Of a stretch of DNA of 64,000 bases, positions 9,206 to 17,844 are shown piece after piece. The notes beneath the pieces are model-generated. The model was given only the letters and a program-made list of their open reading frames with translations, did not search any database and was not told the origin of the DNA. The DNA is taken from the NCBI RefSeq assembly GCF_002128425.1, contig NZ_NESS01000002.1, positions 434,001 through 498,000 on the forward strand, given 5' to 3'. The position numbers and the translations under genes were made by a program. The number at the start of each line of letters is the position of its first letter. The stretch's first letter is position 1. This DNA is from Gottfriedia acidiceleris (GTDB lineage Bacteria > Bacillota > Bacilli > Bacillales > Bacillaceae_G).

Positions 9206-10699
9206 ATGAGAGATTTCCTTAAAATTAATGGTAACGATAATATCATACTTGCTTTAAAAGATTTTAAAAAGGGCGAACAATTAAATGTTAATGGCGTATC
9301 GATACAACTAAAAGAAGTGATTTATAGAGGCCATAAGGTAGCCACTAAAGAAATATTAGAAAATGAAGATATCATAAAGTACGGGTACCCGATAGGGCAT
9401 GCCTTAACTAGGATTGCACCTGGTGAACTCGTCCATACTCATAATACAAAAACCAATTTATCAGGCACTGAAGAATACAACTACAATCCAGTTCAAACCA
9501 CAAATCAATATAATAATGAAAATAGGACATTTAAGGGCTATCGACGGGAAAATGGGTCAATAGGGATTCGAAATGAACTTTGGATTGTACCGACAGTAGG
9601 CTGTGTAAATGGAATTGCTGAAAAAATTATTAAACGTTTCGAGAAATATATAGGGGATTATACACCTTTTGATAATGTCTTAGTTTTGAAGCATAGTTAT
9701 GGATGTTCCCAGCTGGGTGATGACCATCAAAATACGAAACAAATTTTAGTGAATGCGGTCAACCATCCAAATGCAGGAGGGATCCTAGTTTTGGGGCTTG
9801 GATGCGAAAACAATGAACTACCGGAATTTAAAAAAGCTCTAGGTAATGTGAATGGAAATAGAGTTAAATTTTTAATTTCACAGGCTGTTACGGATGAAAT
9901 TGAAGAAGGCTTTAAGTTAGTATTGGAACTCTATGAAGCAGCAAAACAAGATAAAAGGGAGGATATTCCACTTTCAGAATTAAAAGTAGGTTTAAAATGC
10001 GGCGGTTCTGATGGTTTCTCTGGCATCACAGCTAATCCACTACTCGGCAGATTTTCTGACTACCTCATTGCTCAAGGCGGTACAACGGTTCTTACCGAAG
10101 TTCCAGAAATGTTTGGCGCAGAAAAAATTTTAATGGAACGTGCAGCCAGTGAGGAGGTATTTCATAAAATAGTCGTTTTAATTAATGATTTTAAAGACTA
10201 TTTCCTACAACATAATCAGCCAATTTATGAAAACCCTTCACCTGGAAATAAGGCAGGAGGAATCACAACTCTTGAGGATAAATCACTTGGTTGTACTCAA
10301 AAGGCAGGAACGTCAATCGTTGTCGATGTCTTGAAGTATGGGGAGGTCCTTAAAACAAAAGGTCTAAATCTACTTAGCGCACCAGGAAATGATTTAATTG
10401 CTTCTACAGCTCTTGCTGCGGCAGGATGTCAAATGGTTCTGTTTACAACAGGTAGGGGAACACCTTTTGGAACCTTTGTTCCGACAGTTAAAATTTCTAC
10501 AAATTCCCAGATTTATGAATCAAAACCTCATTGGATTGATTTTAATGCCGGAACCTTATTGGAAGATCATTTCTCGGCTGAGCAAGTCCTAAGTGATTTT
10601 GTTGATTATATCGTCAAAGTGGCCAGTGGTGAAATGGTTAATAACGAAAAGAATGACTTTCGTGAAATCTCTATTTTCAAAAGCGGAGTGACATTATAA
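9206..10699 (+). CDS. uxaA: Altronate dehydratase
   Basis: UxaA family, dehydrating D-altronate to 2-keto-3-deoxygluconate, with Fe/Mn dependence in the family. The N-terminal SAF-like domain (about 1-85) is joined to the large catalytic domain, with SYGCSQLGDDHQNT, LGLGCENNE, KCGGSDGFSGITANP and a late TTGRGTPFGTFVPTVK motif. 497 residues is the usual length. An AAGGAGG site stands ahead of the ATG. The next pathway enzymes (KDG kinase and aldolase) are not in the window. A gene remnant and a terminator follow. Confidence 0.95.
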   Translation: MRDFLKINGNDNIILALKDFKKGEQLNVNGVSIQLKEVIYRGHKVATKEILENEDIIKYGYPIGHALTRIAPGELVHTHNTKTNLSGTEEYNYNPVQTTNQYNNENRTFKGYRRENGSIGIRNELWIVPTVGCVNGIAEKIIKRFEKYIGDYTPFDNVLVLKHSYGCSQLGDDHQNTKQILVNAVNHPNAGGILVLGLGCENNELPEFKKALGNVNGNRVKFLISQAVTDEIEEGFKLVLELYEAAKQDKREDIPLSELKVGLKCGGSDGFSGITANPLLGRFSDYLIAQGGTTVLTEVPEMFGAEKILMERAASEEVFHKIVVLINDFKDYFLQHNQPIYENPSPGNKAGGITTLEDKSLGCTQKAGTSIVVDVLKYGEVLKTKGLNLLSAPGNDLIASTALAAAGCQMVLFTTGRGTPFGTFVPTVKISTNSQIYESKPHWIDFNAGTLLEDHFSAEQVLSDFVDYIVKVASGEMVNNEKNDFREISIFKSGVTL

Positions 10700-10729
10700 T
10701 TCTTGGTTACTCATTTACAATGAAACTAG

Positions 10730-10846
10730 AATTCTTGTAAAAAAACATACAGATTTAGTGTAGTTGCCTTTGTTAGAGCAGATTCAAAAGAAGAAGCTAT
10801 ACAAATCTCTGTAGCATATGTTGATGGAAGTTGGCTTGCCAGATAA
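10730..10846 (+). pseudogene. Coding remnant after uxaA
   Basis: An open frame with no start codon after an in-frame TAG encodes a protein-like piece containing YRFSVVAFVRADSKEEA and ends at TAA 10844-10846. Composition and the charged helix look coding. I do not recognise the family. It may be the relic of a gene once in the uronate operon. Confidence 0.3.
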
Positions 10847-10870
10847 CACGGAAGAACAAGCTTAAAACAA

Positions 10871-10903
10871 AAGCACCGTACCAAATTTTTTGGTACGGCT
10901 TCT
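10871..10903 (+). terminator. Terminator of the uxa operon
   Basis: Stem CCGTACCAAA / TTTGGTACGG, extended by AAGC/GCTT, with a short T-rich tail. It lies inside the longest reading frame of the next gene, showing that the next gene starts downstream of it at 10930. Confidence 0.7.
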
Positions 10904-10929
10904 TAATAGAACGAAAGAGGTGTTTCTTT

Positions 10930-11754
10930 GTGAATTTAGGGATCAGAGCCCATGATATCGATACAAATGATTTAGAAAAACTCGTAAATGAAATAGCAGC
11001 TAAAGGATTGACCAGAGTTCAGCTTGCTCTAAGCAAGTCTTTGCCGGCATTTTATTCAGGAGTTGGCAGTCTTTCATCTGATATTGCCCAACATATTGGA
11101 AATGCCTTTTCTGACAAAGGGATTCAAATTGTCGTTTTGGGCTGTTATTTTAATATGATTCATCCAGATCCGATAGAGAGAAGAAAAGGGATGGATCGTT
11201 TCAAAGAGCATCTAAGATACTCAAAGGATTTTGGCTGCAGCATTGTGGCAACAGAAACGGGTAATGTCAATGCAGAAATTATATATACAGAAGAAAACTT
11301 TAAAGAAAAACCTTTTTTGGCAGTAGTTGAAAGTGTTTCAGAACTTGTTAAAGAGGCTGAAAAATATGGTGTCATTGTTGGAATCGAAGCGGGAGTAAAT
11401 CATCCGATTTATTCTGTAACAACTATGAAGCGTCTTTTAGATATGATTGACTCTCCTAATCTCCAAGTGATTTTTGATCCGGTTAATCTATTGACCATTA
11501 AAAACTATATAAATCAGGAGGAGATTTTTGAAAAGGCATTTGAAATATTAGGAGACAAAATGATTATTTTCCATGCGAAAGATTTTATTATCGAGAGTGG
11601 TTCATTAAAACAAGTACCAGTAGGGCAAGGTTTGTTAAATTACAATAAGCTATTTGGTTTAATTAAGGAAAAAAAGCCAAATATAAATATTTTAATAGAA
11701 GGAACAAAAGAACCGTTTATAGATAAAAGCATTGCCTATTTGAGAGGTAAATAA
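10930..11754 (+). CDS. TIM-barrel sugar isomerase/epimerase
   Basis: Xylose-isomerase-like TIM-barrel (AP endonuclease family 2) protein of 274 residues. Metal-ligand regions typical of this fold are visible: IGIEAGVNH (Glu), VIFDPVNLL (Asp), IIFHAKDF (His) and NILIEGTKE (C-terminal Glu). GTG at 10930 follows AAAGAGGTG; a longer frame from 10831 would run through the uxa terminator and is rejected. It has its own short transcript but a pathway-adjacent position. It probably acts on a keto-sugar or sugar acid, such as epimerising a uronate intermediate; the substrate is not readable. Confidence 0.8.
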   Translation: MNLGIRAHDIDTNDLEKLVNEIAAKGLTRVQLALSKSLPAFYSGVGSLSSDIAQHIGNAFSDKGIQIVVLGCYFNMIHPDPIERRKGMDRFKEHLRYSKDFGCSIVATETGNVNAEIIYTEENFKEKPFLAVVESVSELVKEAEKYGVIVGIEAGVNHPIYSVTTMKRLLDMIDSPNLQVIFDPVNLLTIKNYINQEEIFEKAFEILGDKMIIFHAKDFIIESGSLKQVPVGQGLLNYNKLFGLIKEKKPNINILIEGTKEPFIDKSIAYLRGK

Positions 11755-12091
11755 GAATATATATAAGTTCACATTCGTGGTATTTTCTTTATTTCCCCAA
11801 TATCCATATATATAATTAAATGGTAATACACTCTATATGACCCTTAACACCTTGTAAAATTATCAAGACGAACCATTATTAAAATCTTACGGAACTTTAA
11901 CCCTCACGTAGACCTAAAAAAATAAACTTGATATAATCAAATTAATGATGTGATAAGGCAATTTTGGAGGAAGAAATTAAACTTGCTTGATAGATTACTG
12001 CATGGTCTTTAAAGTTATGATTTCGAACGTTCAAAATGATGTACATATATTAGTTAGTGTAATATCAATTACTTATAGGAGGTCTGTTTAC
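11755..12091. other. Intergenic region with a weak promoter
   Basis: No gene seen. A TATAAT at 11932-11937 with a poor -35 (TAGACC, 17-base spacing) could drive the small genes that follow. A GGAGG at about 11967 has no open frame behind it. GAACGTTC near 12020 is palindromic but lacks the LexA spacing. Confidence 0.4.
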
Positions 12092-12154
12092 ATGAAGTAC
12101 AATATGAGTGACATTGTAGCATATGGAACGTCTATAGGAGTCGGGAAAATATAG
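12092..12154 (+). CDS. 20-codon leader ORF coupled to the next gene
   Basis: ATG at 12092 follows a strong TAGGAGG by eight bases and reads 20 codons to a TAG whose last base is the first base of the next gene's GTG. The next gene has no ribosome site of its own except within this ORF (GGAG at 12137-12140), so translational coupling is likely. No known family. It may be a leader peptide or a decayed gene. Confidence 0.45.
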   Translation: MKYNMSDIVAYGTSIGVGKI

Positions 12155-12384
12155 TGAAAACATTTATTTTCGGTTTTTATGGTATCCAAATATTATTTCT
12201 CATTATTTGTTTAATTCTTGGTTATTTTATATTCGATAAACGATTTAATCGAAATCATGGAAACCATATACCAGAGGGTTTTGAACGAACTAGTGAAGTG
12301 AATATTGATCCAGTAACTGGGGAGAAAACAAGAGTTTACTATAATCCAGATACAGGTGAACGATTTTATAAAAAAGAAAAGTGA
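12154..12384 (+). CDS. Small membrane-anchored hypothetical protein
   Basis: 76 residues. One N-terminal membrane helix (about 3-27) is followed by a soluble tail holding two related motifs, DPVTGEKTRVYY and NPDTGERFYKK. No enzyme motif. The GTG start overlaps the preceding 20-codon ORF. Similar short proteins with DP-TGE tails are common in Bacillaceae but have no assigned role that I can name. Converges with the pyruvate kinase gene on a shared terminator. Confidence 0.7.
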   Translation: MKTFIFGFYGIQILFLIICLILGYFIFDKRFNRNHGNHIPEGFERTSEVNIDPVTGEKTRVYYNPDTGERFYKKEK

Positions 12385-12398
12385 ATGCAAGTATTTTA

Positions 12399-12425
12399 AA
12401 AACGCCCTTTAAGTAAGGGCGTTTT
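12399..12425. terminator. Bidirectional terminator
   Basis: AAAACGCCCTT / AAGGGCGTTTT with a five-base loop and T-rich sides on both strands. It serves the small membrane protein gene and the convergent pyruvate kinase gene. Confidence 0.85.
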
Positions 12426-12435
12426 AGTTTGTAAG

Positions 12436-13503
12436 TTATTTGATAGTTGAATTGATCAATTCAAGCATATCATCAAAATCAAACGGAGATTTCGATTTAA
12501 CGGTCTCCGCAAATTGAGATACAAGCTTTAATGTTTCAATGCTTTCAATCGGATGATGGCCAGCAGCACTTTCAGCCGATAGCATTACGGCATTCGTACC
12601 ATCCATCACAGCTTGAAATACATCAGTTACTTCAGCTCTTGTAGGTAATGAATTATCTACCATTGATTGTAGCATTTGAGTTGCTGTGATCACATATGTC
12701 CCATTTGAATTACACTCATGAATCATTGCTCTTTGTAAGAGAGGAATACATTGATAGGGTAGTTCAACACCTAAATCACCACGAGCAATCATTAATGCAT
12801 CCGTTTCTTTATTAATTTCCTGGAAATTTTTTATTGCTTCTATCGTTTCAATTTTTGCTATTAATTGAGGTGTTTTATCACTTTTTGAATTCATAAAACT
12901 TCTGATTTCTTGTAAATGCGATGCTCGTCGAATAAAGGAGCATGCAATATAATCTAAACCTTCTTGCAAAATGAATTCGATGTCTTTTCGGTCTTTTTCA
13001 GTAATAGCAGGCAAACTTGTAACGACTCCAGGTAAATTAACCCCTTTATGTGAAGAAATTTCGCCACCAGTTTTCACAGATGTGACAATCTTATTTTGTT
13101 CGATATTTTCAACTAATAACTCCACTGCACCATCATTAATTAATATACGATCTCCTCGCTTTACATCGTTTATTAACCCTTTATAATCAACACTGGCTTG
13201 ATTACGATCACCTGTAATCTCATCAATTACGAGTGTAAAAGTTTGATTAGGTTCAAGATTTATTTTTTCACCTTCAATTTTTCCTAATCGAATTTTTGGA
13301 CCTTGGAGGTCTCCTAATATCTTGATTTCTTTTCCTGTCTCTTTTCTTATTGATTTTATTAGTTCAATGACATTTTGATGACTTTCATGTGTTCCGTGTG
13401 AAAAATTGAGTCTTGCAATCGTCATGCCGTGTTCAATCAATTCAGACAATATTTTTTTATCAAAACTTGCTGGTCCAATCGTACAAATTCGATCAATAGT
13501 CAT
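12436..13503 (-). CDS. Short pyruvate kinase paralogue
   Basis: Catalytic TIM barrel plus B domain of pyruvate kinase (phosphoenolpyruvate + ADP to pyruvate + ATP). Visible motifs: ICTIGPAS at the N-terminus, ARLNFSHGTHE, GDLQGPKIRLG, IAKIETIEAI with the catalytic Lys, MIARGDLGVELP, and TATQMLQSM with TRAEVTDV. It stops at 355 residues just after the barrel, so the whole C-terminal allosteric domain (about 110 residues) and the Bacillus PEP-utiliser extension are absent. A canonical full-length pyk presumably exists elsewhere. GGAGG precedes the ATG. It could be a non-allosteric isozyme. Confidence 0.88.
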   Translation of the reverse strand: MTIDRICTIGPASFDKKILSELIEHGMTIARLNFSHGTHESHQNVIELIKSIRKETGKEIKILGDLQGPKIRLGKIEGEKINLEPNQTFTLVIDEITGDRNQASVDYKGLINDVKRGDRILINDGAVELLVENIEQNKIVTSVKTGGEISSHKGVNLPGVVTSLPAITEKDRKDIEFILQEGLDYIACSFIRRASHLQEIRSFMNSKSDKTPQLIAKIETIEAIKNFQEINKETDALMIARGDLGVELPYQCIPLLQRAMIHECNSNGTYVITATQMLQSMVDNSLPTRAEVTDVFQAVMDGTNAVMLSAESAAGHHPIESIETLKLVSQFAETVKSKSPFDFDDMLELINSTIK

Positions 13504-13718
13504 TTGATATCGCCTCCATTTACTGGAATTATTATACCCAAGATAAAGTATAAGAATCTAAATGATTTTTGAAATGGATTTATGGAATCCTGATAGAAGA
13601 ATATCTCAAATAATATTCACTTCTAAATTTTGACATTTTTCTACGTTTTATAGAAGGAATTCATGTAAGTTTTGCAGAAGATAATTAATCGGTCAAAATA
13701 TAATATGAGGTGAATCTA

Positions 13719-14279
13719 TTGGTGATTAAACAAGATGAATTAAAAGTTGTAATTGGAGCTGGAGAATATAACAATAATCCAACATGGATTCAAACTCAGG
13801 AGGAAGAACTTAATTTATTAGTTAAGTCAACTTGGGAAAATAAATTTGAGAAAAATTCAATTACTGCTATTTTAGCTGAACATGTATGGGAACATCTTAC
13901 ATATGAAGAAGGTTTAGAAGCCGCTAAAGTTTGTTATGAATATTTAAAACCATCAGGTTACATTCGTTGTGCTGTACCAGATGGTTTTTTTCAAGACGAA
14001 ACGTATCAAAGTATTGTTAAAGTTGGTGGACCTGGCCCAAAAGATCATCCTGCTGCAAGCCACAAAATTGTATATAATTATAAAACACTAGTTAACATGT
14101 TTAAAACAGCGGGTTTTGAAGTTACACTGCTAGAATACTATGATGAAGAAGGAATTTTTCATTTTAAAGAATGGGATGGCAAGGATGGTGTTATTTTCCG
14201 ATCAAAAAAATATGATCCTAGAAATCACGGGGAAAAAGTCCTGTTTCCTTCCATCATTGTCGATGCAGTTAAGCTTTAA
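13719..14279 (+). CDS. Predicted SAM-dependent methyltransferase-like protein
   Basis: About 186 residues. It begins with KVVIGAGEYNNNPTWIQT and has the AEHVWEHLTYEEG motif near residue 50, characteristic of the COG4627-type methyltransferase-like proteins, followed by LKPSGYIRCAVPDG and a Rossmann-like tail. The classical GxGxG motif is reduced to GAGEY at the very N-terminus. GAGGTGA at 13707-13713 fits either TTG 13719 or GTG 13722. Substrate unknown. Monocistronic, ending at a shared terminator. Confidence 0.75.
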   Translation: MVIKQDELKVVIGAGEYNNNPTWIQTQEEELNLLVKSTWENKFEKNSITAILAEHVWEHLTYEEGLEAAKVCYEYLKPSGYIRCAVPDGFFQDETYQSIVKVGGPGPKDHPAASHKIVYNYKTLVNMFKTAGFEVTLLEYYDEEGIFHFKEWDGKDGVIFRSKKYDPRNHGEKVLFPSIIVDAVKL

Positions 14280-14310
14280 TTTAACAAAAAGATCATTTAC
14301 TTGAATACAG

Positions 14311-14340
14311 AAAGAACTGAAGCTTCACTTCAGTTCTTTT
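14311..14340. terminator. Shared terminator
   Basis: AAAGAACTGAAG / CTTCAGTTCTTT around a five-base loop with T-runs on both strands, between two convergent genes. Confidence 0.85.
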
Positions 14341-14353
14341 AATTAGATTAAAT

Positions 14354-14770
14354 TTAGTAGATCATTATATCTCTGATTTCTTTCGTTATTCGTTCGATTT
14401 GACCTTGAAACATCATAGATGGGATGAAAATAGATTCTTCGGGATGGTTAATTACTAGATAAGCACTATGTGAAGGTGTCTCTTTATAACGATATTGTAA
14501 ATTTACACGTGTAATATGATGAGCAGGAATCGTTCGCTTAAAACCCCAATGTTCGTATGTAACACCGTAATCGTTTATCCTGATCACCATACTACGAATA
14601 TAACCGATATAAGCTAAGAAGGTGAAGCCTACGATTGTTATTATCAAATATGACTTAATCGTATTAGGAAAACCATGCTTTTGTACATAAAAGATGAATG
14701 TAATCATGCAAATCGTGAACAGTATTGAAACTAAAAAATTAGAAAGCCTTCCACTACTTCTAAATTCCAC
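14354..14770 (-). CDS. Membrane protein with PH-like domain
   Basis: 138 residues: two membrane helices (about 11-29 and 38-56), then a soluble half with INDYGVTYEHWGFKRTIPAHHIT, the look of a bacterial PH/YdbT-like fold. The ATG follows a GAGGTG site on the reverse strand. No partner gene in the neighbourhood. Function unknown; a small envelope protein. Confidence 0.65.
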   Translation of the reverse strand: MEFRSSGRLSNFLVSILFTICMITFIFYVQKHGFPNTIKSYLIITIVGFTFLAYIGYIRSMVIRINDYGVTYEHWGFKRTIPAHHITRVNLQYRYKETPSHSAYLVINHPEESIFIPSMMFQGQIERITKEIRDIMIY

Positions 14771-14944
14771 TTTGATACACCTCTTTCATATTAATATAGT
14801 TTAGTTTAAAAACTTTTAATATTAACATTAGGATGATCTCTTTTAGTATGAATATTTATTAATGAGGCTTATCCACTCTAATTGAAGAAGTACACAAATA
14901 ATCAATCTTTTTAATAAAATTAAGAATACCAGTGTAAGGAGTAT

Positions 14945-15493
14945 ATGATGAAAATACAACCTCAGAAATTTACGATAAAAAACCTTCAATATATTATTAG
15001 ACATGCAGTACTTACTGACGCGAAACAATTATCTAGTTTGAGGGTACTGATAGATGGCGAGACAGAAAATTTAGACCGAGAAGCAGGAGAAGCATTTATC
15101 GATCCAAAAGGCTTTGAACAAATAATTATCTGTGATACAGAAACTATAAATAATTTATTTTTAGTAGCTAAGGTTGAAAATAGAATAGTTGGTTTTGCTA
15201 GATGTGAAGGTAGTCAATTAAAAAGACTTTCTCATAAAGTAGAATTTGGCGTCTGTGTCTTAAAAGAATTTTGGGGATACGGCATCGGTAAAAATCTTTT
15301 AAAACAAGCAATTTCTTGGGCAGACGCAAATCATATTCACAAAATAAATTTGAGTGTTCTAGAAACAAATGAAAAAGCAATTAAACTATATGAAAAGTTA
15401 GGCTTTGAAGTTGAAGGAGTATTAAAAAAAGATAAGGTACTTTCTAACGGGAGATATTATAATACGATTTTAATGGGTAGATTTAAAGAATAA
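14945..15493 (+). CDS. GNAT family N-acetyltransferase
   Basis: 182 residues with the GNAT fold: an N-terminal region with LRVLIDGETENL, the acetyl-CoA motif FWGYGIGKNLLKQA (G-x-G-x-G/A) near residue 120, and NEKAIKLYEKLGFEVEG, which marks RimI/PhnO-like acetyltransferases. AAGGAG precedes the paired ATGs at 14945 and 14948. Substrate (amine, peptide N-terminus or antibiotic) cannot be inferred. Stands alone. Confidence 0.85.
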   Translation: MMKIQPQKFTIKNLQYIIRHAVLTDAKQLSSLRVLIDGETENLDREAGEAFIDPKGFEQIIICDTETINNLFLVAKVENRIVGFARCEGSQLKRLSHKVEFGVCVLKEFWGYGIGKNLLKQAISWADANHIHKINLSVLETNEKAIKLYEKLGFEVEGVLKKDKVLSNGRYYNTILMGRFKE

Positions 15494-15928
15494 ATGTTAA
15501 TAAAAAAGAGTCAATTTAATTGGCACATTTTTACAATCATTTGATTTATTAAATTCAGATTTCCTAAAATAAGAAAGCAATAATAAGAGGGGCCATTCAA
15601 AAAATACATTTTTAATATTATAAAATGAATTTTCTGAAAAATCCAGTCTTTGAATTAATAATAGTTTGAATAATACGTTCTGTTAAAAAGTAGATTGTTG
15701 ATTTTCTTTTTAATCTAAATGCACATATAGATTAATAACCGTTTTTTACTTTTAACGAATTCATTAATGCATTTAAATCAGGGCTAAAATTGAAGGAATG
15801 AAGAACTTAAAGTAGAAATTATAAAATTGGGAACTTAATCGTGACGACCCTGCAAAGCTAAAGTAGATCACATTAAAAGCTAAGAAGATGAAGAGATTAG
15901 ATTAAAATTTTAAATAAAGGTGTTTTTT
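15494..15928 (+). pseudogene. Gene-free stretch with a degraded coding remnant
   Basis: No intact gene. Between about 15798 and 15905 one frame reads protein-like sequence, including ELNRDDPAKLK then, after a TAG, KAKKMKRLD, with several in-frame stops. This looks like the relic of a small, charged, helical protein. The first 300 bases show nothing else beyond AT-rich DNA. Confidence 0.25.
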
Positions 15929-16351
15929 ATGATTTTAGTTATCAATCCTTATCTAATATTGAATGGAAATGGGCAGGAAGCTGTTTCATTTTATGAACAT
16001 GCATTCAATACAAAGACCCTTATTCTTCAAAGATTTGGCGACATGCCTGGGGAAGAATATACAAACCTATCTGATGAAGAAAAAAATCGTATCTTACATG
16101 CACATCTCAAAGTTGGTTCAACAGATTTAATGATTTCTGATCCATTTACAGGTCTACCATATCAAATTGGCGATCAAACCACTTTAGCTATATTAATTAA
16201 TGACGTTGAAACAACAAGAGAAGTATTTGGTAAATTACAAGATGGTGGAAAAGTGATTATATCTTTACACGAAACTTTTTGGAGTCCTTTATACGGACAA
16301 GGATCTTATTATACAATAAAAGTTTTAGGTAGATCCATTAATAGATTATAG
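15929..16351 (+). CDS. VOC-family (PhnB/YdhR-like) protein
   Basis: 140 residues of the vicinal-oxygen-chelate PhnB type: NPYLILNGNGQEAVSFYEHAF at the start, RILHAHLKVGSTDLMISDP in the middle, and ETFWSPLYGQ near the end. In relatives the last motif is followed by a VTDKFGV-W-like strand; here the tail differs (KVLGRSINRL), so the last metal-side strand may be altered by a small indel. The ATG at 15929 is used; GTG at 15920 is part of the AAAGGTG ribosome site. Enzymatic role unknown. Probably an operon with the next two genes. Confidence 0.75.
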   Translation: MILVINPYLILNGNGQEAVSFYEHAFNTKTLILQRFGDMPGEEYTNLSDEEKNRILHAHLKVGSTDLMISDPFTGLPYQIGDQTTLAILINDVETTREVFGKLQDGGKVIISLHETFWSPLYGQGSYYTIKVLGRSINRL

Positions 16352-16363
16352 AGGGAGATAGCA

Positions 16364-16858
16364 ATGAACATTCTTTTTGTTTGCACCGATAATTTTACTA
16401 GAAGTGTAATTGCTGAATTTTGTATGAAGGATTATCTACAAAAGACAAATAATACGACAGTTAAAGTGGCATCTGCGGGCATTAGGGCTAATAGTGATAT
16501 TCGTAAATACTCTACAATTCATTTTAATATAATGAATGAATTTGGTATTGATACTTCTGGATTCGAACGAAAACAATTTGATGATTCTTGCTTTAATAAG
16601 TATGAACTTATTATTGGGATGAGTGAATTACATAAAGAATTCATTAAGCAACAATATAATCGAGATATTCGATTATTCAACGAGGTTTACAATGGACAAC
16701 AAACAGCAGTAAATATAGGCGAACCTAATAATGAACATTTTTTTGAACAAATGAAACAATTAGTACATTACATTAATAAAGCGATTCCAACTATATTTAA
16801 CAATGTTGAATTGTCAAATAAAAATCTTGTTAAGCTAACGCATGAAGTAGTTCAATAG
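16364..16858 (+). CDS. Low-molecular-weight phosphatase-like protein
   Basis: 164 residues of the LMW phosphotyrosine phosphatase/arsenate reductase fold. The P-loop CTDNFTRS at residues 7-14 keeps C-X5-R-S. The general-acid DP-loop near the C-terminus is not the usual DPY/DP; GEPN occupies that place, so activity may be reduced. Twelve bases after the VOC gene, with GAGGGAGA before the ATG. It could be a protein-tyrosine phosphatase; arsenate reductase lacks its extra cysteines here. Confidence 0.75.
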   Translation: MNILFVCTDNFTRSVIAEFCMKDYLQKTNNTTVKVASAGIRANSDIRKYSTIHFNIMNEFGIDTSGFERKQFDDSCFNKYELIIGMSELHKEFIKQQYNRDIRLFNEVYNGQQTAVNIGEPNNEHFFEQMKQLVHYINKAIPTIFNNVELSNKNLVKLTHEVVQ

Positions 16859-16879
16859 TGATAAATGGAGGAGTAATAT

Positions 16880-17449
16880 TTGTATAATGATTTGTTGCTA
16901 CGAATTAGACCAATAAATGAAGAAGACTTATATTCACTTTGGACTTTGATGTATAAAGAGAGTTCACCAGAGTGGAAAAAATGGGATGCACCATATTTTG
17001 AACATAAAGCTATTACTTTTGAGGACTATTTAAAAACTAAGGATACTGTTGTAAACCAAGAAAATATATGGATTATTGATGTAGATGTAAAAATCATTGG
17101 CACAGTTAGCTACTATTGGGAACATAAACCTTCTAATTGGCTTGAGATTGGAATAGGTATTTATGATCCCCAATATTGGAGTGGAGGTTTTGGTACAAGA
17201 GCTTTAAAACTTTGGATTAATCATTTATTTAATACATTACCTCTTGTACGGGTGGGTTATACAACATGGTCTGGAAATCATCGTATGATTAAAGTTGGAG
17301 AAAAATTAGGAATGACAATGGAAGCTAGGTTAAGAAAATGTCGTTTCTATGATGGAACATATTATGACTCGATTCGCATGGGGATATTACGAGAAGAGTG
17401 GAACGAATACATAGATACAGTTGGATTAAACGAAGTTCAAAAAATATGA
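16880..17449 (+). CDS. GNAT family acetyltransferase (RimJ/RimL type)
   Basis: 189 residues with the RimJ/RimL-like acetyltransferase pattern: RIRPINEEDL at the N-terminus, WLEIGIGIYDPQYWSGGFGT with the acetyl-CoA loop, then RMIKVGEKLGMTMEARLRK and YDSIRMGILREEW. The start is TTG at 16880, six bases after GGAGGAG; no ATG fits. Last gene of a three-gene cluster ending at a strong terminator. Related proteins modify ribosomal proteins or amines; the substrate here is unknown. Confidence 0.85.
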   Translation: MYNDLLLRIRPINEEDLYSLWTLMYKESSPEWKKWDAPYFEHKAITFEDYLKTKDTVVNQENIWIIDVDVKIIGTVSYYWEHKPSNWLEIGIGIYDPQYWSGGFGTRALKLWINHLFNTLPLVRVGYTTWSGNHRMIKVGEKLGMTMEARLRKCRFYDGTYYDSIRMGILREEWNEYIDTVGLNEVQKI

Positions 17450-17490
17450 CAGTAAAATATACTAATGCATGAATTAGTAAAACTATGTAA

Positions 17491-17525
17491 AGGAGCTGAT
17501 GATTATATCATTCAGCTCCTTTTTT
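17491..17525 (+). terminator. Terminator
   Basis: AGGAGCTGA / TCAGCTCCT stem with a T6 tail, closing the VOC-phosphatase-acetyltransferase cluster. The reading frame that spans it (17465-17716) is therefore not a gene. The rest of the 17450-17755 gap shows nothing else. Confidence 0.88.
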
Positions 17526-17755
17526 CGCCGATTATTTTTAATAAAGGTGAATACGAAAAATTAGTTCAAAGTACACATTTGAAAACAGCTGAAACAATTA
17601 AAAATAAATCTAGTACTGATAAGTCCATGTTTGGTTTACGCACAATAAACTCAACCCAGTCTTTCTCGAAAATAGAATTCTTTAAATTCCTGTCAATTCT
17701 ATCTATTACTTTTTAAATTTGAAAATAAAAACCTGTTTGTCTTGCATTTTTCAAG

Positions 17756-17792
17756 TATAATGAATCATATTCAATTAATGAATATGATTTTT
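17756..17792 (+). promoter_or_regulatory. dbpA promoter -10 and 5'-leader hairpin
   Basis: TATAAT at 17756-17761 is followed at once by a perfect 10-base-pair hairpin (AATCATATTC / GAATATGATT, seven-base loop) and five Ts. The hairpin would form at the very 5' end of the transcript, about 55 bases before the dbpA start. It may be an attenuator or a stabilising 5' stem. Confidence 0.5.
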
Positions 17793-17844
17793 CTTACGGA
17801 GAATTCTATCCATATATCGAAAAAACAAAAAACGAGGTTAAGAA

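Noticed and set aside
10831-10929. N-terminal extension of the TIM-barrel gene
   Set aside because: The extension encodes the terminator of the uxa operon; GTG 10930 has a proper ribosome site and begins the family's first strand.
12010-12040. LexA/SOS box around GAACGTTC
   Set aside because: The Bacillus SOS box needs a four-base spacer between CGAAC and GTTCG; here the halves abut.
17465-17716. 83-codon forward frame after the acetyltransferase
   Set aside because: It runs straight through a strong intrinsic terminator, has no ribosome site and no protein-like composition in its second half.
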